This document shows, piece after piece, positions 45,946 to 54,436 of a DNA stretch of 64,000 nt. The stretch is from the NCBI RefSeq assembly GCF_024701375.2, contig NZ_CP113910.1, positions 2,542,001 to 2,606,000 of the forward strand, written 5' to 3'. A program made the translations under genes and the position numbers. Source of the stretch: Streptomyces sp. KMM 9044. GTDB lineage: Bacteria; Actinomycetota; Actinomycetes; Streptomycetales; Streptomycetaceae. The notes beneath the pieces were generated by a model. The model was not told the origin of the DNA. It made no database searches and was given only the letters and a program-made list of their open reading frames with translations. Every line of letters begins with the position of its first letter. Position 1 is the first letter of the stretch.

Positions 45946-47403
45946 CTACTCCCGTCCTTCCTCCGCTCCCGTGCCCCTGCCGTTCTGCGCCGGCTTCGGC
46001 CCGGCGGGTGACTCCGGCGGGGCGGGCGGCACGGGGTGGGTCATGGCCGCCGAGGCCGCCGTGGCCCCCCGGGGCTTCGGGGCAAGCCGTGCGGCCGGCT
46101 CCTGGGCGTACGCGCGGAGGTAGACCACGACCGTGTTGATCACCGCGACCAGCGGTACGGCGACCACCGCACCGCCGATTCCCGCCACCATGCCTCCGGT
46201 GGCGACTGCCAGCACCACCGCGAGCGGATGGACGCGGACCGCGCGGCCGAGGATGAACGGCTGGAGGATGTGGCCCTCGATCTGCTGCACCGCCAGGACC
46301 ACCACCAGCGTCATGACGGCCGTGAACACGCCCTGCGTGACCAGGCCGACGACGACCGCCAGCGCGCCCGAGACCACCGCGCCGACGAGCGGGATGAAGG
46401 CGAACAGGAAGATGAAGACGGCGAGCGGCACCGCCATCGGCACGTCCAGGAAGTAGATGCCGAGGCCGATGAAGATCGCGTCGATCAGTGCCACTACCAC
46501 CGTGCCGCGCACATACGCCGTCAGCGTCCGCCACGCGGCCGGTCCGGCGCCGGCGACCCCCGGACGGGCGGCGGCGGGCACCAGCTTCAGCGCCCATTCC
46601 CAGATGCGCTTGCCGTCGTAGAGCAGGAACAGGGTCGAGAAGACCGCGAGCAGGAGGCCGGTGAGCGCCTCGACGACGACCGTCACGCCCTCCAGGCCCG
46701 CCGAGGTGATCTGCTCGGTGTTGGCGCCGACCGCCTCACGCAGGTTCTTGGCGATCTCGTTGATCTGGTGGTCGGTGACGTGGAAGGGGCTGTTGAGCAG
46801 CCAGTTGCGCAGCTCGTCGATGCCGTCCTGGATCTGGTCGGAGAGGGTGTCGATGTTCTCCATGACCTGCCAGGTCACGAACCACCCTATGAGGCCGATG
46901 ACGACGAACCCGAACAGCGCGGTCAGCGCCGTGGCCGGTCCGCGCGGCAGCCCGATCTTCCGCAGCCGGGCCACCGTCGGCTGGAGCAGCGCCGTGATCA
47001 GCAGCGCGGCGGCGAAGGCCAGCACCACGAGCTGGACGGCGCCGATGATCCGCATGAGCACCCAGACCGTCCCCGCGAGCACCAGCAGGCGCCAGCCGGC
47101 CTCGGCGGCGACCCGTACCCCCCAGGGCACGGCGTGCGCGGGATCGGGACGGGAGGGGAGGACGAGGGCGGGAGCCGCCGCGGGGCCGTGGTCGCCCGGT
47201 GACCCGGGTACCCGGTCGGCGGGTTCGGCGGAGGTTTCGGAAGTGGCGGACGCCTGGGGGAGGGCGGCCGATCCGGGCGTGACGTCGGGCTCGGGGCGCG
47301 CCCGGTTCTCCCGTTCCATCTCGGCGCGGCGTTCCTCCAGCCGCCTGCTCGCCTCGGTCAGTCCGGCTCCGATCCGGCCGAGCCATCCTGGCATGCGCGA
47401 CAT
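45946..47403 (-). CDS. AI-2E-family membrane transporter
   Basis: This 485-aa protein of the AI-2 exporter superfamily (PF01594) has a charged cytoplasmic N-terminus of about 115 residues and seven or eight membrane segments. Two pairs are near 125-165 and 190-215, then a cluster from ALTGLLLAVFSTLFLLYDGK through FIFLFAFIPLVGAVVSGALA and VVLAVQQIEGHILQPFILG to the end. The conserved EGHILQPFI-type box identifies the family. Members export small molecules or ions. The ATG at 47403 follows GGAAGAGGAAG. It is convergent with ahpD. Confidence 0.88.
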   Translation of the reverse strand: MSRMPGWLGRIGAGLTEASRRLEERRAEMERENRARPEPDVTPGSAALPQASATSETSAEPADRVPGSPGDHGPAAAPALVLPSRPDPAHAVPWGVRVAAEAGWRLLVLAGTVWVLMRIIGAVQLVVLAFAAALLITALLQPTVARLRKIGLPRGPATALTALFGFVVIGLIGWFVTWQVMENIDTLSDQIQDGIDELRNWLLNSPFHVTDHQINEIAKNLREAVGANTEQITSAGLEGVTVVVEALTGLLLAVFSTLFLLYDGKRIWEWALKLVPAAARPGVAGAGPAAWRTLTAYVRGTVVVALIDAIFIGLGIYFLDVPMAVPLAVFIFLFAFIPLVGAVVSGALAVVVGLVTQGVFTAVMTLVVVLAVQQIEGHILQPFILGRAVRVHPLAVVLAVATGGMVAGIGGAVVAVPLVAVINTVVVYLRAYAQEPAARLAPKPRGATAASAAMTHPVPPAPPESPAGPKPAQNGRGTGAEEGRE

Positions 47404-47543
47404 GCTGCTTCCTCTTCCCCCGGTTCTCCCCATCACTCCCCCTGCCCCCTGGGGCATCGATCAGACCGTACATGGCGAAAGCCCCCCACCGTAGGACGGT
47501 GCGGGGCTCTGCCGGGGTTGAACGGGGCTGGTACCGAGCGGGG

Positions 47544-48260
47544 CTAGTACCAGTTGTTGGCCTGCCAGAACGACCAGGCGCCACAGGGGCTTCCGTAGCG
47601 GTCGTTCATGTAGTTGAGGCCCCACTTGATCTGGGTCGCCGGGTTGGTCTGCCAGTCGGCGCCGGCGGAGGCCATCTTGGTTCCCGGCAGTGCCTGGACG
47701 AGACCGTAGGCACCGGAGGATGGGTTGACGGCCTTGTAGTTCCAGGTGGACTCGTGGTCCACGATGTTGCTGAAGCACTGGAACTGGTCAGCCGGAATCA
47801 ACTGCCGGGCCATCGCCTGGACCTCGGCGACGCTGTACGAGCTCTGCACCGCGAAGTCGGCGGCGGACGCGGAGGCCGTCTTGGAACGGCTGGCGGCCTT
47901 CTCGGCCTCCTCGCGCTCCTTGGCTTCCTTCTCCGCCTTGGCCGCCTTTTCGGCGGCTTCCTGCTTCTTGGCGATCGCGGTCTCGGCGGCTGCCTTGCGG
48001 GCCGCTTCCTCCGCGTCCTTCTTGGCGCTCGTGTCCGCGGCGATGGCCATGGTTTCGGCCTGCTGCGTCAGGGACGCGGTCTGCACCTCGACCTGCTGGC
48101 CCGCAGGGATGTCCGCGAGCAGCGTGGTGCCGGCCGCCGTCGCCTCGGCGTCATTACCGGTCTGCGCCACACTGCCCGACGCAACGCCGACGACACTTCC
48201 GACAGCGGTGACCGCGGTGGCCGAAGCCACTGCGAATCCCCGGACCGAAATCCGGCTCAC
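47544..48260 (-). CDS. Secreted lytic transglycosylase-like protein
   Basis: This 238-aa protein has a signal peptide (about 1-35; [20 protein letters not shown]), a charged Ala/Lys/Glu coiled coil (about 75-130) and a C-terminal SLT-like domain from VAEVQAMARQLIPADQFQCF with the catalytic-type Glu in NIVDHESTWNYKAVNPSSGA and the YGLVQALPGTKMAS box. It ends in an aromatic SFWQANNWY tail. It probably cleaves or binds peptidoglycan outside the cell. I start at GTG 48260, seven bases after GGAAGGAA; upstream frame is open but lacks the signal pattern. Such proteins are abundant in Streptomyces. Confidence 0.88.
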   Translation of the reverse strand: MSRISVRGFAVASATAVTAVGSVVGVASGSVAQTGNDAEATAAGTTLLADIPAGQQVEVQTASLTQQAETMAIAADTSAKKDAEEAARKAAAETAIAKKQEAAEKAAKAEKEAKEREEAEKAASRSKTASASAADFAVQSSYSVAEVQAMARQLIPADQFQCFSNIVDHESTWNYKAVNPSSGAYGLVQALPGTKMASAGADWQTNPATQIKWGLNYMNDRYGSPCGAWSFWQANNWY

Positions 48261-48735
48261 ACGGTTTCCTTCCAGCATCGACCGCTTCGGTGACCCTCGC
48301 GGACGCAATCGTGCCCCTGGCACTGGCCTCCCCAACTCGGGTCACGGGAGGCACGGGCCCGGTGGGCAACTCCCGAACGGGAGCGCCGCGTGGTGCTCGG
48401 GCGGCATACGACGACGCTATGGAGTTGATGCTGGTGCTCATATGGCGCCCTACCGCTGGGGGCAAGGCTGTGTCGTATGCGGGGCCTGACAGGAGTGAGA
48501 CTCTAGCCGTAATACCGAGCCGGGAGGCAATTCCATCGTGCGTGTGAAAGCTCACATCCCGTTTGGTCCAGGCGATCAGCGGAAAGCCGCACGCACGCCG
48601 ACGCCGCCCGGCTAGGCTCTTCACCTTTCCGGACGGCGTCAGCCCACAGACGGGGCAGGCGGGGCGGACGGTTCAGATCACCCGGACCGCCCGGACTCCT
48701 CATACCGCTTTTACCACTCGGAACACTCAGAACAC
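48261..48735. other. Intergenic between the lytic protein and phoH
   Basis: No gene is supported. A short hairpin CTCCCGAACGGGAG lies in the leader near 48371-48384. The phoH end is preceded by a 9-base tandem repeat AACACTCAG (48722-48739). I looked for the cyclic-di-AMP riboswitch common before cell-wall hydrolase genes and did not find its conserved blocks. Confidence 0.45.
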
Positions 48736-50061
48736 TCAGATATGACCGTCCTCCAGCATTTCGGTCACAAGAGCGGCGATCTGGGACCTCTCGGACCGGT
48801 TCAGGGTCACGTGGGCGAAGAGCGGATGGCCCTTCAGTTTCTCGACGACGGCGACCACACCGTCGTACCGGCCCACCCTGAGGTTGTCCCGCTGGGCGAC
48901 GTCGTGGGTCAGGACGACCCGCGAATTGGCGCCGATCCGGGACAGAACGGTCAGCAGTACGTTCCGTTCCAGCGACTGGGCCTCGTCCACGATCACGAAC
49001 GCGTCGTGCAGCGAGCGGCCCCGAATGTGCGTGAGCGGCAGGACCTCCAGCATGCCGCGCGCGGTGACCTCCTCGATGACCTCGCGGCTCGTGACCGCCG
49101 ACAGCGTGTCGAAGACGGCCTGCGCCCAGGGGCTCATCTTCTCGGCCTCGCTGCCGGGGAGATAGCCGAGTTCCTGGCCGCCCACCGCGTACAACGGGCG
49201 GAAGACCATCACCTTCTGGTGCTGACGGCGCTCGAGCACCGCCTCCAGACCCGCGCACAGCGCCAGCGCCGACTTTCCGGTGCCGGCCCGGCCGCCGAGG
49301 GAGAGGATTCCCACGTCGGGGTCGAGCAGCAGGTCGAGCGCGATCCGCTGCTCGGCACTGCGGCCCTTGATGCCGAACGCCTCCCGGTCACCGCGCACCA
49401 GCCGGACGTTGCCCTCGGGGGTGACCCGGCCGAGGGCCTTGCCACGCTCCGACTGGATGGTCAGCCCCGTGTGCACGGGCAGGTCGGCCGCCTCGGGCAC
49501 ATAGACACGGCCCTCCTCGAAGAGGACGTCCACCTGCTCGCCGGGCAGGGTCAGTTCGGACATTCCGGTCCAGCCGGAGGCGTCCGTGACGGCGAGCTCG
49601 GCGCGGTACTCCTCGGCGAGGAGGCCCACGGAGGACGCCTTGATCCTGAGCGGGAGGTCCTTCGACACGACGGTGACGTCGAACCCCTCGGCCTGCAGAT
49701 TGCGGGCGACCGCGAGGATGCGGGTGTCGTTGTCCCCCAGTCGGTAGCCGCTGGGCAGCAGACCGGGGTCCGAGTGGTTGAGCTCGACACGCAGGGTTCC
49801 GCCGAGGTCCCCGATAGGGAGGGGAGCATCGAGGCGGCCGTACCGCACCCGGAAGTCGTCGAGCAGGCGCAGGGCCTGCCGGGCGAAGTAGCCGAGTTCG
49901 GGATGGTGCCGCTTGGCCTCCAGTTCCGTCACCACGACGACGGGGAGCACGACCTCGTGCTCGTCGAAGCGGCTCAGGGCATTGGGATCGGCCAGCAGGA
50001 CGCTGGTGTCGATGACATAGGTGCGCCGGTCGGGCTTGTGGCGCTTTGTGCTGGTCACCAC
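48736..50061 (-). CDS. PhoH-family protein with PIN domain
   Basis: This 441-aa protein joins an N-terminal PIN nuclease domain (about 14-140; [31 protein letters not shown] and [12 protein letters not shown] carry its acidic residues) to a PhoH ATPase domain (about 230-430). Walker A is [14 protein letters not shown] and Walker [15 protein letters not shown]. PhoH2-type proteins are RNA helicase/ribonuclease enzymes. The ATG at 50061 precedes RRTYVIDTS. It lies downstream of the cis-prenyltransferase gene on the same strand, separated by a repeat-bearing gap of 640 bp. Confidence 0.92.
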   Translation of the reverse strand: MVTSTKRHKPDRRTYVIDTSVLLADPNALSRFDEHEVVLPVVVVTELEAKRHHPELGYFARQALRLLDDFRVRYGRLDAPLPIGDLGGTLRVELNHSDPGLLPSGYRLGDNDTRILAVARNLQAEGFDVTVVSKDLPLRIKASSVGLLAEEYRAELAVTDASGWTGMSELTLPGEQVDVLFEEGRVYVPEAADLPVHTGLTIQSERGKALGRVTPEGNVRLVRGDREAFGIKGRSAEQRIALDLLLDPDVGILSLGGRAGTGKSALALCAGLEAVLERRQHQKVMVFRPLYAVGGQELGYLPGSEAEKMSPWAQAVFDTLSAVTSREVIEEVTARGMLEVLPLTHIRGRSLHDAFVIVDEAQSLERNVLLTVLSRIGANSRVVLTHDVAQRDNLRVGRYDGVVAVVEKLKGHPLFAHVTLNRSERSQIAALVTEMLEDGHI

Positions 50062-50701
50062 GGAAGGACGTACCCCCTCGGAAGAGGTCGGGGAGCGACG
50101 GAGCGGAGCTGGACCGGTTGACGGCGCCGATGCACGGGCCGAGAACCGGCCCTCCGCTGCTTCGTCCGTGCCGTGACCGCACGGTCGGGCTGGTGCAAAG
50201 GGCCTCCCGGGCGGACGACCCCGGGCCGCCCGCTGAGATCCGACACCCGTGGTTCGGGTGTCGACCTGTCTGACTTATGCCCTCGAACCATCGCCGCCAT
50301 GCCGGATCACCGGGCGGCGTCCCGATGAACTCCCCGTTACATCCCCGACTCTGTTGCTCCATTGCGGAGAGTGACGCCGGCCTGTCGACGGGGCGCAGGG
50401 AACGGGCCTCGCGGGGAGGCGGTCCGGCGCCCCGGCCGGCCCCTCTCGGATGCGGTGCGTGACCCTCCCTCGAATGGAGCAGCAGAGTCGTCCCCGACTC
50501 TGCTGCGCAATTACCCGGCGTGATGACGCCGTGCCGATACGGCCTTCAGAGCGCGTCGCAGATGCAGGCAGGCCGGGCGCGGCCGAGCCCTGAAAGCATG
50601 GCACGTGATCGCTCGCCGAATTGAGCAGCAGAGTCGCCCCCTCCCCCAAAGCGTCCCTCGTCCCGGAGTGGGATGGTGACGGGACGGTGGGGGTGGGTGC
50701 C
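50062..50701. other. phoH upstream gap holding a four-copy repeat
   Basis: No gene is supported. An 18-bp motif of the form CGACTCTGYTGCTCMATT occurs four times in alternating orientation (50346, 50473, 50495, 50619). The middle pair folds into a perfect hairpin. The spacing of about 130 bp between outer copies and the hairpin suggests regulatory or RNA-structural use. Confidence 0.6.
50479..50506. repeat. Perfect hairpin of the four-copy repeat
   Basis: GCAGCAGAGTCG and CGACTCTGCTGC form a 12-bp stem around a TCCC loop. Further single copies of the arm lie at 50346-50363 and 50619-50636. Confidence 0.75.
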
Positions 50702-51475
50702 TCAGCCGCCGAAACGCCGGTGGCGGGCCGCGTAGTCGCGCAGCGCGCGCAGGAAGTCGACCTTGCGGAAGGCCGGCCAGAAGACCTCGCAGAAGTAATA
50801 CTCCGAATGGGCGGTCTGCCACAGCATGAATCCGGACAACCGCTGCTCGCCACTCGTACGGATGACCAGGTCCGGGTCGGGCTGGGCCCGGGTGTAGAGA
50901 TGACGTCCGATCATGTCGACGTCGACGTCCTCGGCGAGCGCCTCCATCGAGGTGCCCTTCTCGTGGGCGTCGAGAATCATGGAGCGCACCGCGTCGGCGA
51001 TCTCCTGGCGACCGCCGTAGCCGATCGCGACGTTGACCACTATTCCGTCGACCCGCGCGGTGGCCGACTCGGCCTCCTTGAGGCTGATCTGCATCCCGGC
51101 CGGCAGCAGGTCGGGGTTGCCGACGTGGTGCACCCGCCAGCGACCGTCGGCCGCGAGGCTGCGGACGACGTCCTCGATGATGCCGAGCAGCGGGACGAGT
51201 TCCGCCTCGGGCCGGTCGAAGTTGTCCGTCGACAGCAGCCAGAGGGTGACGACCTCGACCTCCGTCTCGGTGCACCAGCCGAGGAACTCACCGATCTTGT
51301 CCGCGCCAACCCGGTGGCCGTGGACGGTGCTGGAACCCGAGGCCTTCGCCCAACGACGGTTGCCATCCATGATGACGCCGATGTGCTTCGGCACCTGATC
51401 GTGGTCCAGGTGGCCTTCCACCCGGCGTGCGTACAGCCTGACCAGCAGGCCGCGCAGCTTGTCACGCAGGTTCAC
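50702..51475 (-). CDS. uppS: Isoprenyl (cis-prenyl) transferase
   Basis: The 257-aa cis-prenyltransferase adds isopentenyl diphosphate units to an allylic primer. The catalytic Asp and the diphosphate loop are in GVIMDGNRRWAKASG (about 34-48), with the HRVGADKIGEFLGWC, LWLLSTDNFDRP and RTSGEQRLSGFMLWQTAHSE boxes. It makes lipid carriers such as undecaprenyl or shorter Z-prenyl diphosphates. Streptomyces usually has more than one homologue, the other next to recO, so the symbol is family-level. The ATG at 51475 begins the canonical MNLRDKLRGLLVRLYARR lead. Confidence 0.92.
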   Translation of the reverse strand: MNLRDKLRGLLVRLYARRVEGHLDHDQVPKHIGVIMDGNRRWAKASGSSTVHGHRVGADKIGEFLGWCTETEVEVVTLWLLSTDNFDRPEAELVPLLGIIEDVVRSLAADGRWRVHHVGNPDLLPAGMQISLKEAESATARVDGIVVNVAIGYGGRQEIADAVRSMILDAHEKGTSMEALAEDVDVDMIGRHLYTRAQPDPDLVIRTSGEQRLSGFMLWQTAHSEYYFCEVFWPAFRKVDFLRALRDYAARHRRFGG

Positions 51476-51720
51476 GCGATCGTCAGCCCCTCAGTACGGG
51501 ATCGGACAGGGGCGGCACCCGCCGCGGTCCGCGGCATGCGGCCCGGTACTTGGCCGCGGGCGGACTCCGTCTCCCTATGGCAGCCCCCGGAGGCGAAGCC
51601 TACCCCTGCGAAGGCGGGGAGCCTCCACGCCGGGGCCTCAGCGGCGGGGGCCGGACCCGGGCGCCCTCCCGAGGACCGCCCGGGACGGAGGTGGGTGGCC
51701 CGCGGCCGGGCGCGGGCGAA

Positions 51721-51761
51721 GAAAAACGGGCCGGTCCGTGGGGGGGATACGGACCGGCCCG
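51721..51761 (-). terminator. Rho-independent terminator on the minus strand
   Basis: On the minus strand CGGGCCGGTCCGT and ACGGACCGGCCCG form a 13-bp stem, followed directly by TTTTTC. This is the only classical stem-plus-T-run terminator I see in the window. The transcript it ends comes from the right, between about 51770 and the methyltransferase gene. Confidence 0.7.
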
Positions 51762-51794
51762 AGGGGGGGGTTCCACCATAACCCTTCGTGAGTG

Positions 51795-51950
51795 ATGCTG
51801 CGCGCATCGGCGTGCCACAACTACTCTCCGGAATCGTCCGGCAACGCCCCGATGGTCCAGAAAATGCACATTCCGGGCGTCTCGATGGCCGAAATGCAGC
51901 AGTTCTTCCCGGAGGAAACTGGCGATAGCGGGTCATCCAGCCCGGCGTGA
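51795..51950 (+). CDS. Candidate small protein (51 aa)
   Basis: An ATG-to-TGA frame encodes 51 residues, including NYSPESSGNAPMVQKMHIPG and SMAEMQQFFPEETGDSG. Composition is balanced, with Met, His, Tyr and acidic residues that chance frames in this GC range rarely give, and local GC is lower than nearby. A weak GAGTG precedes the ATG; a second start is at 51852. I recognise no family. It may be a real small gene or a structured leader. Confidence 0.35.
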   Translation: MLRASACHNYSPESSGNAPMVQKMHIPGVSMAEMQQFFPEETGDSGSSSPA

Positions 51951-52228
51951 CGCGACACACCCTCAGCGGACCCCCGCCACGACCACTCTTCCGGCCGCCC
52001 CTCCGACGGGTGACCCCACGAGAAATGCCCCTTGACCCGCCGGCGGGTCGGCGACGGCACGACAGGCCTCGGCGTCGTGCGGTCCCCTCCGCGGCGCGGG
52101 CCGGACGCGACACGGGCGGACGTACGGGCCGCGCTGAAGGGCTGAAGGGAGGACCGCAAGAGTAAGCCGGTCCGGTGGGCCTCGGCGGACCTCGTCGGCG
52201 GACCTTGATGGATTGGTTTCCGTGGGCC

Positions 52229-53119
52229 TCAGGGCTTGCGTACGTCGAAGAGATGACGGCTGCTGTGGGCGACGAAGGCGCCCTCGGCCAGGACTCGTTC
52301 ATGCAGGGCACGCAGCTGGGGCAGGTACGCCTCGACGGTGAAGCCCGGAACCGTCCAGACCACCTTGCGCAGGAAGTGCACGACGGCGGCGATGTCGTAG
52401 AACTCCATGCGCAGGCGCTCGGCCCGCAGGTCGACGATCTCCAGCCCGGCGGCCTCGGCCTCCCGGCGTTCGCGTTCGGGATGGCGGGCGTTGCGCTGCT
52501 CGTCCGGCTGTGGTCCGAGGAAGTGCTCGACGAGTTCGTAGGCGCTGCTGGGACCGACGTGCTGGGCGAAGTAGCTGCCACCGGAGCGCAGCACGCGCGC
52601 GATCTCACGCCAGTGGGCTTCGACGGGATGCCGACTGACGACGAGATCGAAGACCCCGTCGGCGAAGGGGAACGCCGTGCGGCCGGACACGCCTTCGGAT
52701 GCGGCGACGACGAACCCTCCCTGCGCCCGGAGCGGCCCGGCGGCTTTGGCGACGTTGGGCGCCCAGCCTTCGGTGGCGACGACGAGCGCGGGCCGACGGC
52801 TGTCGGGGGCGGCGCGGCGGACTTCGTCGAGGGCGAGGCTCAGCACCTCCCCTCCCCCGGTCTGCACGTCAAGCACGGCCCTGGCCGCCGCCGCACCCTG
52901 CTCCGCGCCCAACCGCGCAGCCAGGGCACGCGAGTACTCCCAGGAGGGCCGAGCCTCGGTGGCCCGTCCCTCGAACCAGGAGAAGTCCCACCCCTCAGTG
53001 GGAACGGCCGCGCCTTCGGCAAGCAGTTCGTCAAAGGAAGGAGAGAGAGGGGAGAGAGGAGAGAGAGGGGAGGAGGAGGAAAAGGAAGAGCACTGGTCGG
53101 AGCGACGTCCGTAAGACAT
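52229..53119 (-). CDS. Class I SAM-dependent methyltransferase
   Basis: This 296-aa protein has a methyltransferase core at about 80-220 with a motif I variant VLDVQTGGGEVLSLAL, DLVVSRHPVEAHWREIARVL and LRSGGSYFAQHVGPSS. It resembles Streptomyces proteins annotated as class I methyltransferases with an N-terminal DELLAEG and SWFEGRATEARPSWEYS segment. The first 28 residues are a Ser/Pro/Leu repeat (SPLSPLSPLSP) coded by a GA-rich microsatellite at about 53035-53085. The ATG at 53119 is used. The true start could be after the repeat (SFDELL), as the lead is low-complexity. The substrate is unknown. Confidence 0.8.
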   Translation of the reverse strand: MSYGRRSDQCSSFSSSSPLSPLSPLSPSFDELLAEGAAVPTEGWDFSWFEGRATEARPSWEYSRALAARLGAEQGAAAARAVLDVQTGGGEVLSLALDEVRRAAPDSRRPALVVATEGWAPNVAKAAGPLRAQGGFVVAASEGVSGRTAFPFADGVFDLVVSRHPVEAHWREIARVLRSGGSYFAQHVGPSSAYELVEHFLGPQPDEQRNARHPERERREAEAAGLEIVDLRAERLRMEFYDIAAVVHFLRKVVWTVPGFTVEAYLPQLRALHERVLAEGAFVAHSSRHLFDVRKP

Positions 53120-53193
53120 CCCGCGATCCTCACAGAACGCCACGCAATCCGCTCGCGGTTTTCCCGGGGCAATCCGGCCGGACCGCCGACGGC

Positions 53194-54085
53194 TCACGAC
53201 ACGGCCGCCCCCACCCGCCGGGCCACTTCCTCCGCGGCGAACCGTACGAACCCCTCCGGATCCGGCTCGTCCCCCGTCGGCTGGAGGATCACGGAGTCGG
53301 CCCCCGCGTCGGCCAGCCGCTGGACCGCCTCGGCGACGGCAGCAGCGCCCGCCCCCGGCCACTCCGGGACCGGGCTCGGAGCCGACACCCTCGGCGATCG
53401 GCTCGGCGCAGAGCCGCTCGTCCGCGCCGGGTCCGGTGGCGGTGAGGAGATAAACGACAACCGTGTGCGCCGCGGCCTCACGCCCGGACGCCGCACGCCC
53501 CTCGTCGATGAGACGCCGGGCACGCCGGACGCCTTCGGGTGGGGTGGACGCCGTGAGAACGGTGCCGGCGGCGACCTCGCCGGTGAGCCGCAGGGTACGC
53601 GGCCCGGTGGCCCCGGCGAGCACCTCGGCCTCGCCCTCGGGCGGCCAGTCGAGGGCGACGTCGTCGAGTGTGACGTACCGCCCGTCGACGCTGAGCCGTT
53701 CTCCGCGCAACAGGGCACGCAGCGCGACGAGTTACTCCCGTAACAGCGTCACCGGCGACTCGGCCCTGGCTCCGACCTGGCCCATCCAGTCCTGCACCCC
53801 GTGCCCGACACCGATGACGGCCCGGCCGGGGAACATCCGGTGCAGGGTGGCGGCCTCCATGGCCGTGACGGCGACGTTCCGCAACGGCACGGGGAGCAGT
53901 CCGAGCCCGATCCGCACCCGCTCCGTCCAGGCCAGCGCGGCGGCGGCCGTGGAGATCCCGCCCTCCCGGAAACAGTCCTCCCCCAACCACAGCTCGTCCA
54001 GCCCGGCGTCCTCCGCGCTGCGGGCAACGGCACGAAGACGCTCGGGAGCAAGCTGCGGCCGGAACACGGCACCAAGTGTGGTCAT
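53194..54085 (-). pseudogene. LLM-class flavin-dependent oxidoreductase, doubly disrupted
   Basis: The start MTTLGAVFRPQLAPERLRAV and the segment GLGLLPVPLRNVAVTAMEAA, then GVGHGVQDWMGQVGARAES, identify a luciferase-like (LLM) F420/FMN monooxygenase. The frame stops at a TAA at 53732-53734 after LLRE. The sequence then continues in the same frame with LVALRALLRGERLSVDGRYV, so one Tyr codon probably became a stop. Near 53365-53380 homology jumps to another frame, giving GAAAVAEAVQRLADAGADSV and ending FVRFAAEEVARRVGAA. Two independent lesions make this a pseudogene. The broken codon region also holds a TTA. Confidence 0.7.
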
Positions 54086-54095
54086 GGCGGAGTAC

Positions 54096-54436
54096 CTACC
54101 CGAGGCTTTCGAAGCTGACGCTCTCGGCGATCGTCCGGTACTCCTCGCGCCGCGCGGGAGCCGTGGTGGTGAGCGTGAGGACAGCGAGCCGCCGGCAGTC
54201 CGGATGGGGAAGGTGGGCATGCACCTGCGGAAGCGGCCGCTGCGGCACCCCGCTCTCGCTGCCGGGGGTGGAGGTCGACTCGCTGAGCGTGGCGGGCCCA
54301 GCGGCCGATTCGACGAACTCAACGCCCTGATGCCCGCCACCGGCCGTCACGGCACGGGCAGCGGTGACACCCCGGGGCGCAGGTGCGAACTCCCGCCAGG
54401 AAACCGTAAACAACGAGAACAACGGCCCTCCAGCCC
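54096..54436 (-). pseudogene. C-terminal fragment of an unknown gene cut by the IS4-family element
   Basis: About 113 codons run from the IS edge to a stop ten bases before the LLM gene. The peptide includes LFTVSWREFAPAPRGVTAA, HQGVEFVESAAGPATL and PLPQVHAHLPHPDCRRLAVL. It has ordinary codon use for this genome, but no sensible start codon other than a TTG beside the IS. It resembles the end of a hypothetical Streptomyces protein I cannot name. It is probably the 3' part of a gene whose 5' end lies beyond the IS. Confidence 0.5.

Larger units (their letters stand above)
51476..52228. other. Gap of 750 bp with a terminator and a candidate small gene
   Basis: Apart from the minus-strand terminator (51721-51761) and the plus-strand 51-codon frame (51795-51950), the stretch is GC-rich sequence without a recognisable gene. 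Long frames on the minus strand have poor codon use. A terminator with no obvious gene just upstream suggests a short unannotated minus-strand transcript. Confidence 0.45.

Noticed and set aside
48261..48600. Cyclic-di-AMP (ydaO-type) riboswitch before the secreted lytic protein
   Set aside because: Such leaders are common before Streptomyces cell-wall hydrolases, but the conserved blocks were not found in the minus-strand leader.
52229..53710. A 493-aa fusion of the methyltransferase with the LLM oxidoreductase
   Set aside because: The upstream part is LLM sequence plus a frameshifted stretch. The methyltransferase has its own start region near 53119.
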